Below are positions 1 through 9,174 of a stretch of 44,631 nt of DNA, in pieces. This stretch comes from JBLHGU01 sp047615875. Lineage in GTDB: Bacteria > Pseudomonadota > Gammaproteobacteria > Arenicellales > CAJQKF01. Each line of letters starts with the position of its first letter. Position 1 is the first letter of the stretch. Position numbers and translations under genes: made by a program. The DNA is taken from positions 1 to 44,631 of the forward strand of contig JBLHGU010000023.1 in the NCBI GenBank assembly GCA_047615875.1, given 5' to 3'. The notes beneath the pieces were generated by a model. The model did no database searches, had not been told where the DNA came from, and was given only the letters and a program-made list of their open reading frames with translations.

Positions 1-255
1 GCTACGCTGGCCCGCAGGGAATTGTTCAATACGGTAGGGTTGCTCAATGAGAAACTTTGGTTTGCTGATGGGATGGACTGGTTTCTACGTGCCCGTCGGC
101 ACAAGGTGAAGGTTGTGATGTTGAACTCTGTTTTGGTCTACCATCGGATTCATCTAGCAGGAATTACCAGACGACGGGCAGAGGATAGTAAAAAAGAGTT
201 TCTTGCAATGACCCGCAAGCAGTTATTGCTTAATCGTCGAGCGAAAAATGAATAG
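1..255 (+). CDS. Glycosyltransferase family 2, C-terminal fragment (cut by window edge)
   Basis: The frame is open from the first base, so this is the 3' end of a gene that begins outside the window; an in-frame TTG at 22 is not a credible start. The visible 84 residues contain the motif DGMDWFLRAR followed by a hydrophobic strand and a histidine/arginine-rich tail (VYHRIHLAGITRR). This matches the C-terminal part of GT-A fold family 2 glycosyltransferases and is clearly similar to the end of the next gene. It overlaps the next gene by 8 bases, so the two are probably translationally coupled. The sugar donor and acceptor cannot be read from the fragment. Confidence 0.7.
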   Translation, partial: ATLARRELFNTVGLLNEKLWFADGMDWFLRARRHKVKVVMLNSVLVYHRIHLAGITRRRAEDSKKEFLAMTRKQLLLNRRAKNE

Positions 256-955
256 TATAGGTAAAAGTGCACCACTGGTTAGTTGCATTGTTCCAGTATT
301 TAATTGTGAGAAGTATGTTCTTGAGACCCTGCAGAGTATAGATAATCAAACCTATGAAAAAATAGAAATCATCGTGGTTGATGACGGCTCTACTGATAGA
401 ACTGCCCAGATACTACAGAGTATTAATATTGATATTTGTTACATAAAGCAAGCAAATCAGGGGGCGGCAGCGGCAAGGAAAACAGGGGTTGACCGGGCTC
501 GAGGGGAATTCATCACCTTTCTCGATAGCGATGATCTGTGGCGCGCTGACAAGGTTGAGAAACAATCAAACTGTTTTCAAAAAATGCCGGATATGGATAT
601 TTGTATTAGTCATATTAAAAACTTTTGGCAACCGGAACTAGAGGGAGAGCGTTTGAATTATGAGAATCATACTATTAGCCAGCCTATGCCCGGTTATAGT
701 TGGGATACATTTATGGCTCGTTTATCTATCTTTTCTGAAGTGGGTGAGATTAATGCCCAGGTTGTTCATTGTGACGCTACCGAGTTCTTTCTGCGCGCAC
801 AGCACGCCGGTGTCAAAATCCATGTGTTGGAGGATGTGTTGGTATGGCGTCGATTGCATGAAGGAAATCTGAGTCGACAATTTCGCTATGAATCACGCAA
901 GGAATATTTGTCGTTAGTAAGGCAATCATTAACTCGTCGCCGGGTGAATCAATAG
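248..955 (+). CDS. Glycosyltransferase family 2 protein
   Basis: A 235-residue GT-A type glycosyltransferase that would transfer a sugar from a nucleotide-sugar, probably into a glycan or a modified peptide or lipid. The N-terminus shows the nucleotide-binding pattern VSCIVPVFNCEKYV, then VVDDGSTDRT, and the metal-binding DxD-like motif FLDSDDLW near residue 95. The C-terminal part (ATEFFLRAQHAGVKI, then VWRRLHEGNLSRQ) resembles the end of the preceding partial gene, suggesting a tandem duplication. The ATG lies inside the end of the upstream gene. No membrane segments are seen, so it is probably cytosolic or peripheral. Acceptor unknown. Confidence 0.85.
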   Translation: MNSIGKSAPLVSCIVPVFNCEKYVLETLQSIDNQTYEKIEIIVVDDGSTDRTAQILQSINIDICYIKQANQGAAAARKTGVDRARGEFITFLDSDDLWRADKVEKQSNCFQKMPDMDICISHIKNFWQPELEGERLNYENHTISQPMPGYSWDTFMARLSIFSEVGEINAQVVHCDATEFFLRAQHAGVKIHVLEDVLVWRRLHEGNLSRQFRYESRKEYLSLVRQSLTRRRVNQ

Positions 956-1141
956 CGGATGGTTTTGTTGGTTTCTGAGTGCGAGCATTTGCAGGCCTGT
1001 GTGTGCAACGATAGATTGTAAAAGACATAATAAATCAGTAAGATAAAATAAATTCTTCAAATGACGCAAAGATCGGTTCTATCCGGCACCCAGTTTAGGA
1101 GAATCATTAGTGGGTTTATTGATATTACCTATGATATATAT

Positions 1142-1154
1142 ATGGTTTAACCAT
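1142..1154. promoter_or_regulatory. Palindrome ATGGTTTAACCAT in the leader of the AEP-transport gene
   Basis: A perfect 13-bp palindrome with an odd centre, 83 bases before the binding-protein start. It could be an operator for the cluster's regulator. This is inferred only from symmetry and position. Confidence 0.3.
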
Positions 1155-1180
1155 TGTACAAATGGAAACGAAGGTAGCCT

Positions 1181-1199
1181 AAATACCTGATTGGTATTT
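1181..1199. promoter_or_regulatory. Inverted repeat AAATACC-N5-GGTATTT before the AEP binding protein
   Basis: Two 7-bp arms separated by TGATT, 37 bases upstream of the ATG at 1237. It may be an operator or a 5' leader hairpin. The ribosome-binding site itself is TGAGGAG at about 1220-1226. Confidence 0.3.
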
Positions 1200-1236
1200 A
1201 TCCAAAAATCACAAACATATCTGAGGAGTCTGAAGT

Positions 1237-2277
1237 ATGTTGAAAAATCATTTTACTAAGAAATCGGCTATTGCCTGCCTAACGGGGCTGTCAATGATGG
1301 CCGCAGGGCAAACAGCTTTAGCTGTAGATTTGACGGTCTACACTGCGATCGAAGCAGAAGATCTGGCCCGTTATGCAGAAAGCTTTAATAAGGATCACCC
1401 AGACATCAATATCAAATGGGTGCGGGATTCTACCGGCATCGTAACAGCCAAGTTACTTGCTGAGAAAAACAATCCGCAGGCTGATGTTGTATGGGGATTA
1501 GCTGCGACATCTTTGCTATTATTGAAAAGTGAAGGCATGTTGGAAGCTTATAAGCCTAAAGGCGTAGAGCTTCTAGATAGCAAGTTTGTTGACGAAGGTG
1601 ATATTCCATCATGGGTTGGTATGGATGCCTGGGTTGCGGCAGTTTGCTATAACACTGTAGAAGCGGCGAAACATAATCTTACCCCTCCCAAGTCATGGAA
1701 AGATCTAACCGATCCCATGTACAAGGGGCATCTGATCATGCCTAATCCAAATTCATCTGGTACCGGCTTTCTGGATGTATCCAGTTGGTTGCAGATGTTT
1801 GGTAAAGATGGCGGTGGTTGGGATTTTATGGATGCATTGCATATGAACATAGCCCGTTATACCCATTCCGGATCCAAGCCTTGTAAATTGGCAGCCTCAG
1901 GTGAAATTCCGATTGGTATTTCCTTTGCTTTCCGTGGCGCCAAATCCAAGGCCAAGGGCGCACCCATCGAAATCATTGTTCCTGAAGAGGGCGTTGGTTG
2001 GGATATGGAAGCTACCGCAATCGTTGCGGGCACGGCTAATCTGGAAGCTGCACAAGCCCTGGTTGACTGGTCTATTACCAAAAAGGCTAACGAGATGTAT
2101 AACAAGGGCTATGCGGTTGTTGCATATCCTGGTGTAGCCAAGCCGGTAGAGCATTTCCCTGCAAACCTGCTGGAAAAGATGATCGCCAACGACTTTGAGT
2201 TTGCGGCTAATAATCGTAAGGCTATTCTTTCTAAATGGCTGGAACGTTACGACTCCAAATCAGATCCCAAGTCGTAA
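1237..2277 (+). CDS. aepX: 2-aminoethylphosphonate ABC transporter, periplasmic binding protein
   Basis: A 346-residue periplasmic solute-binding protein. The signal peptide covers about residues 1-29 (positive N-terminus, hydrophobic core, cleavage near GQTALA). The mature part begins LTVYTAIEAEDLARY and carries motifs of the iron/AEP-binding class of extracellular binding proteins (PQADVVWGLAATS, YKGHLIMPNPNSSGTG). It is followed by an ATPase and a fused permease and then by AEP-degrading genes, which strongly suggests that its ligand is AEP or a close phosphonate. The symbol is by analogy to the marine AepXVW system; TIGR-type phnS would be an alternative name. A GAGGAG ribosome-binding site precedes the ATG. 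A strong terminator follows, separating it partly from the ATPase gene. Confidence 0.85.
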   Translation: MLKNHFTKKSAIACLTGLSMMAAGQTALAVDLTVYTAIEAEDLARYAESFNKDHPDINIKWVRDSTGIVTAKLLAEKNNPQADVVWGLAATSLLLLKSEGMLEAYKPKGVELLDSKFVDEGDIPSWVGMDAWVAAVCYNTVEAAKHNLTPPKSWKDLTDPMYKGHLIMPNPNSSGTGFLDVSSWLQMFGKDGGGWDFMDALHMNIARYTHSGSKPCKLAASGEIPIGISFAFRGAKSKAKGAPIEIIVPEEGVGWDMEATAIVAGTANLEAAQALVDWSITKKANEMYNKGYAVVAYPGVAKPVEHFPANLLEKMIANDFEFAANNRKAILSKWLERYDSKSDPKS

Positions 2278-2317
2278 TCAAAAGTCGCTAACCAATCGTT
2301 AGCAACTAACCTTAGAT

Positions 2318-2352
2318 GCGGCCTGACCAATGCCTGGTCAGGCCGCTTTTTT
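2318..2352 (+). terminator. Intrinsic terminator or attenuator after the AEP binding protein
   Basis: A 12-bp perfect stem (GCGGCCTGACCA with its complement), a 5-base loop ATGCC, then six T residues. It lies between the binding-protein and ATPase genes. Partial read-through would give more binding protein than membrane subunits, a common arrangement in ABC importers. Confidence 0.9.
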
Positions 2353-2400
2353 AATCCTGATGTGTACACCGAGAAGTATGTATAAATCGGTACAGAAAAT

Positions 2401-3522
2401 ATGAATCAACAGCCTGATAACGACCAAATGGTTTATCTTAGAATAGATCAATTAAGCAAAAAATTTGGCAGCTTTCTCGCGCTGGATAAAGTTTCCCTGG
2501 AAGTTTTTGACGGGGAATTTATCTGTTTTCTTGGCCCCTCGGGTTGTGGAAAAACTACCTTGCTGCGTGCTATCGCGGGTCTCGATATTCAGACTTCGGG
2601 AACCATCCATCAAGCCGGTGCAGATATCTCTGCATTACCAGCCGCGGAACGCGATTTTGGCATTGTATTTCAATCCTATGCGTTATTTCCAAATCTGACA
2701 GCAGAAAAGAATATTGCCTTCGGTCTGGAAAATCAAAAAATAGAAAAGTCTGCCGTTACCAAACGAGTAAACGAATTACTGGAACTGGTTGGTTTGCCCG
2801 ACCAGGCGCCTAAATACCCAGCACAATTATCTGGTGGCCAGCAACAGCGAATTGCTCTTGCCAGGGCGTTGGCCACATCACCGGGTTTATTGTTGCTAGA
2901 CGAGCCGCTGTCCGCGTTGGACGCCAAAGTGCGCGCCCACCTGCGCCATGAAATGAAAGATCTGCAACGACGCCTCGGGGTTACCACAATTATGGTGACT
3001 CACGACCAGGAAGAAGCGCTGACTATGGCAGATCGAATTGTCGTGATGAATCAGGGCGTGATTGAGCAAGTAGGTTCGCCGACGCAAATTTATCGTGAAC
3101 CAGATACTTTATTCGTTGCTGATTTTATCGGTGCGATGAATCAGGTCCCAGGCCGAGTTAATGAACATGGTGGTGTCGAGGTTGGAAAATTAAGCTTCAC
3201 TGCGCAAGAGCACTCCCAGAAAAAGGGCGCTGATGTAGTTGTTGCCATTCGCCCGGAAGATATCATTCCACAAAATACTGATTTACAACAAGATCAAGCC
3301 TCTCCCACAAAAAATAGCCTGGCTATGGAAATTGTCGATATGGAGTTTCTTGGTTCATTTTGGCGCGTATCGTTAAAGAACCCGGCACTGGGTGATCAAA
3401 GCTTGCTAGCTGACTTGTCAATCAATGCCATACGTCGCCTGACGGTTGAAGTGGGCGCGACCATTCATGTTGAGTTACCTGAAGACAGACTCTGGGTATT
3501 TCCATCAATGACAAGTATCTAG
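2401..3522 (+). CDS. aepV: 2-aminoethylphosphonate ABC transporter, ATP-binding protein
   Basis: A 373-residue ABC ATPase that powers the importer. Walker A GPSGCGKTT is at residues 45-53, Q-loop FQSYALFPN at about 90-98, signature LSGGQQQR at 143-150, Walker B LLLLDEP at 163-169, and the switch histidine is in MVTHDQEEAL near 200. The C-terminal ~130 residues form a TOBE-like regulatory domain, as in the iron/putrescine/AEP importer group. It sits 123 bases after the binding-protein gene, beyond the terminator, and 11 bases before the permease, so it is co-transcribed with the permease. Substrate assignment rests on context. Confidence 0.85.
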   Translation: MNQQPDNDQMVYLRIDQLSKKFGSFLALDKVSLEVFDGEFICFLGPSGCGKTTLLRAIAGLDIQTSGTIHQAGADISALPAAERDFGIVFQSYALFPNLTAEKNIAFGLENQKIEKSAVTKRVNELLELVGLPDQAPKYPAQLSGGQQQRIALARALATSPGLLLLDEPLSALDAKVRAHLRHEMKDLQRRLGVTTIMVTHDQEEALTMADRIVVMNQGVIEQVGSPTQIYREPDTLFVADFIGAMNQVPGRVNEHGGVEVGKLSFTAQEHSQKKGADVVVAIRPEDIIPQNTDLQQDQASPTKNSLAMEIVDMEFLGSFWRVSLKNPALGDQSLLADLSINAIRRLTVEVGATIHVELPEDRLWVFPSMTSI

Positions 3523-3533
3523 CCATCACTGCA

Positions 3534-5540
3534 ATGAATACTTCTGCTACCACTGCGGCACCTGATGCCCCGTTGATTAAACCCAGGACGAGCAAAGACG
3601 ACCGTGCAATGGTCGGCTTTATACTGGTCATTGGTTTGTATCTATTAATCACTCTGGCATTCCCGCTATATGCGATGTTGTCCCGATCATTCTCTACCTA
3701 TTCATTTGATCTGACGAATTTTGAGTTTCAGGTTGATAAAGGAGAAGGGTGGAGCAAAACAACCAGTGCGGCTGAACTCAACGAAGCAATTCAGAAGTTC
3801 TCACCAGACGAACTATCAACCAGTTCCGATGGTCGCCTTGCACCCACAGAGTTTTTTCCAGATTTTAGTTTTCGCGGAACTACAAACTACAAAATCAGGC
3901 AGATTACTCCTGGTACTTCGTTTCTGTTTGGAACCACGCGGGTCGACGATAGCGAGTGGCATGAATACAGTTCAAACGATTTCAGACGAGTCGTTGTACG
4001 TGCTGCTGTAGATACCGGTCTGGATAATTACTTCACTTATTTTTCTACCCCCTCGTTATTTCGATCCATACAAAATTCACTGTTTATAGCGACCTTAAGT
4101 ACGTTCATAACTGTAATGTTGGCATTTGGCTTTGCCTATGCTTTGAATCGCAGCACTATGCGATTCAAAGGGGTATTTAAACTGATCGCGATGATCCCGA
4201 TTCTGGTGCCATCTTTATTGCCGGGCATTGCGTTGGTTTACCTGTTTGGTAATCAAGGCATGATCAATGGGCTGCTAATGGGGGAGTCCATATATGGCCC
4301 TATTGGTATTGTCATAGGCTCGGTGTTTTTTACCTTCCCCCACGCCTTGATAATTATTACTACGGCGCTGGCAATCTCCGATTCCAGATTATACGAGGCC
4401 GCAACCGCTTTGCGTGCCAGTCGTTGGAGAACTTTCTGGACCGTCACTATTCCCGGTGCACGTTATGGTTTGATCTCCGCTATCATCGTCGTGTTTAACC
4501 TTGTAATTACAGACTTTGGTCTACCGAAGGTTATTGGCGGTCAATACAATATGTTGGCGGTGGATATTTACAAGCAGGTTATTGGCCAGCAGAACTTTGA
4601 AATGGGAGCGGTGGTATCCGTAGTGTTACTGATCCCGGCCTTGTTAGCATTTGTTATAGACCGGGTCGTGCAAAAGAAACAGATAGCCCAGCTATCTGCC
4701 CGAGCCGTGCCTTATATTCCCAAGCCACACAAACAGTTTGATTTGATCTGTCTAACCTACTGTTCCGCTGTAGCGGTTTTTATTGTTGGCTTAATCGCAG
4801 TTTGCCAGTACGCGGCATTGATAAAATTCTGGCCCTACAACCTTTCCTTAAGTCTGGATAACTATAATTTTAAAGTAATGGATGGCGGTGGCTGGGGATC
4901 CTACACCAACTCTATTCAATTGGGTCTGTACACTGCATTTTTTGGCACCATAGTGGTTTTTACTGGAGCCTATATGGTGGAGAAAACCAGCCGGTTCGTT
5001 GCTATTCGGTCGAGTTTTCAGTTCCTTGCCATGTTACCCATGGCTGTGCCTGGCATGGTCCTCGGTCTGGCTTATATCTTTTTCTTCAATGACCCTGATA
5101 ACCCGCTAAATCCCATTTACGGAACCCTGGCTATATTGGTTATTTGTAGTGTTACCCACTTTTACACAGTGTCCCACTTAACCGGGGTGACCGCGCTTAA
5201 ACAAATGGATCGGGAGTTTGAATCGGTTGCGGCTTCTTTAAAACAACCCTTCCATCGCTTGCTCACTAAAGTCACGGTGCCGGTGTGCTTGCCGGCTATT
5301 CTGGATATTTCTATCTACCTGTTCGTTAACGCTATGACCACGGTGTCAGCAGTAATTTTTCTTTATTCGCCAGACACAACTCTTGCGTCTGTAGCTGTGC
5401 TAAACATGGACGATGCCGGTGATATCGCACCTGCAGCGGCGATGGGTATGATGATTTTCTATACCAATGTGGCAGCACGTCTGATTCACACTTTGATATC
5501 ACGAAATATGGTATTAAGAACGCAAGCCTGGCGAGTTTAA
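3534..5540 (+). CDS. aepW: 2-aminoethylphosphonate ABC transporter, fused two-domain permease
   Basis: A 668-residue inner-membrane protein with two MetI-type permease domains in one chain. The two ATPase-contact (EAA) loops are visible: YEAATALRASRWRTFW at about residue 286 and FESVAASLKQPFHRLL at about 561. Numerous hydrophobic membrane segments surround them. Between the first membrane helix (about 27-48) and the next (about 185) lies a hydrophilic stretch of over 100 residues, predicted periplasmic, which is longer than expected for this family. It starts 11 bases after the ATPase gene. Its stop overlaps by 4 bases the end of the convergent gene for the PbfA-like enzyme, so no terminator separates them. 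Confidence 0.85.
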   Translation: MNTSATTAAPDAPLIKPRTSKDDRAMVGFILVIGLYLLITLAFPLYAMLSRSFSTYSFDLTNFEFQVDKGEGWSKTTSAAELNEAIQKFSPDELSTSSDGRLAPTEFFPDFSFRGTTNYKIRQITPGTSFLFGTTRVDDSEWHEYSSNDFRRVVVRAAVDTGLDNYFTYFSTPSLFRSIQNSLFIATLSTFITVMLAFGFAYALNRSTMRFKGVFKLIAMIPILVPSLLPGIALVYLFGNQGMINGLLMGESIYGPIGIVIGSVFFTFPHALIIITTALAISDSRLYEAATALRASRWRTFWTVTIPGARYGLISAIIVVFNLVITDFGLPKVIGGQYNMLAVDIYKQVIGQQNFEMGAVVSVVLLIPALLAFVIDRVVQKKQIAQLSARAVPYIPKPHKQFDLICLTYCSAVAVFIVGLIAVCQYAALIKFWPYNLSLSLDNYNFKVMDGGGWGSYTNSIQLGLYTAFFGTIVVFTGAYMVEKTSRFVAIRSSFQFLAMLPMAVPGMVLGLAYIFFFNDPDNPLNPIYGTLAILVICSVTHFYTVSHLTGVTALKQMDREFESVAASLKQPFHRLLTKVTVPVCLPAILDISIYLFVNAMTTVSAVIFLYSPDTTLASVAVLNMDDAGDIAPAAAMGMMIFYTNVAARLIHTLISRNMVLRTQAWRV

Positions 5541-6892
5541 CTACTCAGCGATCGAATGCCTTCTTCTACTATATCCAGAGCTTCATCCAATTGTTGCCTG
5601 GTTATAGTCATTGGCGGGCATAGCGTTAGTACGCAACCACCGCCAACCTTATAGCTTAGACCTCGGGCCAGTGAGTGATAAAGCACTGTATCGGCCTCGT
5701 CGTTGGCAGGTTCACCGTCACGACGCAGTTCAATGCCTATATGCAAGCCAAGACCTCGCACTTCGTAAATAATATCCAGTTCCTGCTGCAGTGCTCCTAA
5801 TCGATCCAGTGCATAGTTGCCCAGTGTGATGGAGTTCTCAATAAGCTTCTCATCAATCAGACAGTCAAGTGTCGCCAGTGCCGCAGCACAACCTACGGAA
5901 CTTTTTTCATGGGTATAGTGGCCAAGGGCACGGTCTTTAGTTATATCGAGTTCACTCTTGGCAATTAAAGCAGCCATAGGGAATATACCACCACCTAATC
6001 CTTTGCCAATAACCAGCATATCTGGCACAACATTGAAGTGCTCACAGACAAACATTTTACCTGTTCGACCGAGAGCTGAAGGTATTTCATCAAAAATGAG
6101 CAACGCACTGTAGCGATCGCACAGTTCACGAACTCTTCGCCAATAACTGGCTGGTGGCAGTTCTACTGTGGTCCAGCGCATAGGTTCGGCAATTATTGCG
6201 GCCACATCTCCCTGCATGCTGAGGACATACTCAAGGTATTCGATACAACCGTCGTGTTCATCATCAGTACAGTTGAACAAACATTTGCCGCGAGTGGGCG
6301 GTGGGATATGTTCGGTACCGGGTAACAATGGCCCGACATTTTTTCGAAACAGTGCCTCACCACCAATGGAGATAGCATCCAGCGACGCGCCGTGAAAGCT
6401 GTCCCACATGGAGATAGTTTTATGTTGTCCGGTTGCATAGCGCGCCAATTTAAGCGCCATGCCAATAGCCGATGTTCCGCCTGGAGCAAACAGGACTTTG
6501 TCAAGGTCGCCAGGTGCCAGTTCAACTAGCCGTCGTGCCAGATCTACAGCGACTTGATTAGTGTAGCGACGCGGGCAGAAGGGCAGGGTGTCCAGTTGTT
6601 CTTTTATAGCCTGGATAACCTTTGGATGACCATGTCCAACCTGATGCACGCTGTTACCATGGAAATCCATGATCTGTCGGCCCTGCAAGTCTTCAAGGTA
6701 AATGCCTTCACTTCCCTGTAGTGCATTTAAGCAGGGTGTGGATAAAGACTGATGCAGAAAGTAGTGAGCGTCCTCTGCCAGTAAGGCAGCGGTTTTCTCG
6801 TCAATTTGCTGCTCGGCCCAGGCATCTCTGCGGGGAGATAAATTAACATCTCCTTCAGATCGCTCTTCTGGCGGTTGCTTCGGTTCAGTCAT
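5537..6892 (-). CDS. pbfA: Class III PLP enzyme, likely (R)-1-hydroxy-2-aminoethylphosphonate ammonia-lyase
   Basis: A 451-residue fold-type I PLP enzyme of the class III aminotransferase family. The motif FAPGGTSAIGMALKLAR, the cofactor aspartate in LLIFDEIPSALGRTGK, and the PLP-binding lysine in MLVIGKGLGGG (K297) are all present. Placement directly upstream-adjacent to phnW on the same strand (21-base gap), within an AEP cluster, matches PbfA. PbfA removes ammonia from (R)-1-hydroxy-2-aminoethylphosphonate, giving phosphonoacetaldehyde, and so feeds the same pathway as PhnW. It would be cytosolic and co-transcribed after phnW. A generic AEP or omega-amino transaminase is the alternative; phylogeny would decide. 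Confidence 0.75.
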   Translation of the reverse strand: MTEPKQPPEERSEGDVNLSPRRDAWAEQQIDEKTAALLAEDAHYFLHQSLSTPCLNALQGSEGIYLEDLQGRQIMDFHGNSVHQVGHGHPKVIQAIKEQLDTLPFCPRRYTNQVAVDLARRLVELAPGDLDKVLFAPGGTSAIGMALKLARYATGQHKTISMWDSFHGASLDAISIGGEALFRKNVGPLLPGTEHIPPPTRGKCLFNCTDDEHDGCIEYLEYVLSMQGDVAAIIAEPMRWTTVELPPASYWRRVRELCDRYSALLIFDEIPSALGRTGKMFVCEHFNVVPDMLVIGKGLGGGIFPMAALIAKSELDITKDRALGHYTHEKSSVGCAAALATLDCLIDEKLIENSITLGNYALDRLGALQQELDIIYEVRGLGLHIGIELRRDGEPANDEADTVLYHSLARGLSYKVGGGCVLTLCPPMTITRQQLDEALDIVEEGIRSLSS

Positions 6893-6913
6893 GTGGTTAT
6901 TCCTCGGTGATGG

Positions 6914-8074
6914 CTAGCTGATTCGATCGATACCGAACTGCCCCAGCATGGACCGGACTGCATCCAGGGCGCCACGCATTTGTATTGCATCGATTCGGCC
7001 GATACAACCCATTCGAAAACTGTCGGCCACGGTTAGTTTGCCAGGGTAAATAACATAGCCCTGATCTTTTAGTCCGTCATAAAACGCATTAAAATCGAAT
7101 TGTGGATTGGTGGGCATATGGAAAGTAATAATAATCGGTGCCTGCAAGTCGTCTGGCAACAGGGTTTTGAAACCCATTTCACGCATTCCGGATACCAATA
7201 AATCGCAGTTGGCACGATAACGGCCACCGCGGCCGGCTACTCCGCCTTCTGTATCAAATTCATTCAATGCCTGATCGAATGCCAGAATCACATGGGTCGG
7301 TGGTGTAAAACGCCACTGACGGGTTTTTTGCATAGCCCGCCATTGATCATATAAATCCAGCACTAGTGATGGCGAGTTACCTTCTGCTTCTACTAACGCA
7401 GATTTTCGGGCGATACAAAATCCCATGCCAGGTGCGCCTTCAAGACACTTGTTGCTGGAGGCGACCACGGCATCAAAACTGATTTCTCTGGCATCTAGTG
7501 GCAGCGCACCAAAGGCACTCATGGAATCGATTAGCAGACGGCGACTATGCTTTACAACGATATCGGAGACTTCTTTTATGGGGTTTAAAATTCCCGACGT
7601 AGTCTCGCAGTGAATTACAACCACATGAGTTATCGCAGTGTCCGCCTGTAGGGTGACTTCTAGCTGCTGCGTATCCACTGGTACGTCTTCGGCAGATTCC
7701 TGAATCAAGTACTCTCGGCGATAATATTCACATATTTTGGCTATACGTTTGCCGTAGGCACCATTGACAAGAATAAGCGCTTTGCCATTGGCTGGCACGA
7801 AATTACCGATCATGGCCTCAACCACAAAGGTGCCGCTGCCCTGAAGTGGCACGCTTACATGAGTTTGTTCGCCATTAACGATAGCAACCAGTCGATCAAG
7901 AATGCCTGCATTGAGTTCTATAAAAGTAGCGTCCCTGGATCCATAGTCATGCAACATGGCTTGCTTAACTGTGGCCGAGGTGGTTAACGGACCCGGGGTC
8001 AGCAAATAGGCATCTCCAGTTGCTGAAGTGGCGGGTTCTTTAGCGGAAATTATGGAGGCTGATTCTGATGCCAT
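6914..8074 (-). CDS. phnW: 2-aminoethylphosphonate-pyruvate transaminase
   Basis: A 386-residue class V (fold-type I) aminotransferase converting AEP and pyruvate to phosphonoacetaldehyde and alanine, the first step of AEP breakdown. Visible hallmarks are LLTPGPLTTSATVKQAML at the N-terminus, LQGSGTFVVEAMI (phosphate cup), CETTSGILNP, the cofactor aspartate in LLIDSMSAFGA, and the PLP lysine in VASSNKCLEGAPGMGF (K209). The N-terminal ~20 residues are an Ala/Ser/Thr-rich extension before the conserved core. It is divergent from the LysR regulator with a 95-base shared promoter region and is followed by the pbfA-like gene. Confidence 0.93.
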   Translation of the reverse strand: MASESASIISAKEPATSATGDAYLLTPGPLTTSATVKQAMLHDYGSRDATFIELNAGILDRLVAIVNGEQTHVSVPLQGSGTFVVEAMIGNFVPANGKALILVNGAYGKRIAKICEYYRREYLIQESAEDVPVDTQQLEVTLQADTAITHVVVIHCETTSGILNPIKEVSDIVVKHSRRLLIDSMSAFGALPLDAREISFDAVVASSNKCLEGAPGMGFCIARKSALVEAEGNSPSLVLDLYDQWRAMQKTRQWRFTPPTHVILAFDQALNEFDTEGGVAGRGGRYRANCDLLVSGMREMGFKTLLPDDLQAPIIITFHMPTNPQFDFNAFYDGLKDQGYVIYPGKLTVADSFRMGCIGRIDAIQMRGALDAVRSMLGQFGIDRIS

Positions 8075-8119
8075 GGGTCGGAGTCCTTAAAAGAGATGTT
8101 TAATTTGCCATTTATATCG

Positions 8120-8172
8120 CATAACCCTAGTATCTATCCAATCGATATCACAAATGCTAAAAATAGGTTATG
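8120..8172. promoter_or_regulatory. Divergent promoter region with CATAACC/GGTTATG inverted repeat
   Basis: The 95 bases between phnW and the lysR gene hold CATAACC at 8120-8126 and its complement GGTTATG at 8166-8172, the second copy overlapping the lysR start. ATATCG and CGATAT arms lie nearby. Location between a LysR gene and its divergent target fits operator and autoregulation sites, but the exact box is not established. Confidence 0.35.
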
Positions 8173-9045
8173 CCGATAGCACACTCCCATCTGCGTTCTT
8201 TTCATGCTGTGGCTACCCACGGTAGTTTCACACGAGCCGCAGAAGCTTTACATGTAACCCAGCCAACCTTGTCTGGCCAGGTTAAGGAATTGGAGCAGCG
8301 CTATGGAACAAAACTATTTGTTCGTCATGGCAGACACATCGAACTCACAGATATCGGCCATTCGGTGTTTAAAATCACCCGTAAGCTGTTTCTCCACGAG
8401 TCCGAAGTCGAACAATTGCTGTTATCGGCCAGAACCTTGACCTCGGGTCGGCTGTTGGTTGCTGCAGATTCTCCGTATATCGTTACGCCATTGCTGGCGA
8501 CCTTTCAGCGTCTGTATCCTGGTATTCATATTTCCATTCAATATGGCAATTCAGAACAGCTGATGTCGTGGCTTGAGGCGCGTCGATGCGATGTGGCATT
8601 TCTACCAAATATTCCCGAAGACGATGAGCGCCTGTTTTCGATTCCACTTTCACCGGGTCGATTGGTGGTTTTTGTGAGTCAGGACCATGCCTGGGCTGGT
8701 CGACGCTCAATCTCTATGGAAGAACTGTCAGATCAAAGAATAATTCTGCGTGAGAAGGGTTCGCGTACCCGTTCAATTTTCGAGGATGCAATTCGTGAGA
8801 AGGCCATTGAGCTGTCAAATATCATGGAGATTAGTGGCCGGGAGGGCGTGCGTGAAGCGGTTGCGGCAGGATTTGGTGTAGGGGTTGTGGCAGAAAATGA
8901 GTTGTTAGCAGATTCGAGACTGCAATCATTAGCAGTCAGTGATGCAGAACTCGTAAATCAAGAGTATGTCGTCTGCTTACAAGAATTGCGTCCGCTAAAG
9001 GTAGTCAGCACATTCCTGGAATTGATTCTTACCGGTCAGGATTAA
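8170..9045 (+). CDS. LysR-family regulator of the AEP catabolic cluster
   Basis: A 291-residue LysR-type regulator. The N-terminal winged helix-turn-helix is clear (LRSFHAVATHGSFTRAAEAL, then TQPTLSGQVKELE), and residues about 90-290 form the substrate-binding type effector domain. It is transcribed divergently from phnW and pbfA and lies upstream of phnA and phnY on the same strand. It most likely activates the AEP genes in response to AEP or a pathway intermediate. Ligand and direct targets are inferred from position only. Confidence 0.88.
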   Translation: MPIAHSHLRSFHAVATHGSFTRAAEALHVTQPTLSGQVKELEQRYGTKLFVRHGRHIELTDIGHSVFKITRKLFLHESEVEQLLLSARTLTSGRLLVAADSPYIVTPLLATFQRLYPGIHISIQYGNSEQLMSWLEARRCDVAFLPNIPEDDERLFSIPLSPGRLVVFVSQDHAWAGRRSISMEELSDQRIILREKGSRTRSIFEDAIREKAIELSNIMEISGREGVREAVAAGFGVGVVAENELLADSRLQSLAVSDAELVNQEYVVCLQELRPLKVVSTFLELILTGQD

Positions 9046-9174
9046 CCAGAATTAGCCTGAGGCAAGGCTGTTCGCTGCATAGGTCAGATGCATAATAGTC
9101 ATATGAAATATCGATTTAACCCCACATGGTCTAAACGTGTATTATCCACGCCCCTATCCTAATGTAGAACCGAC

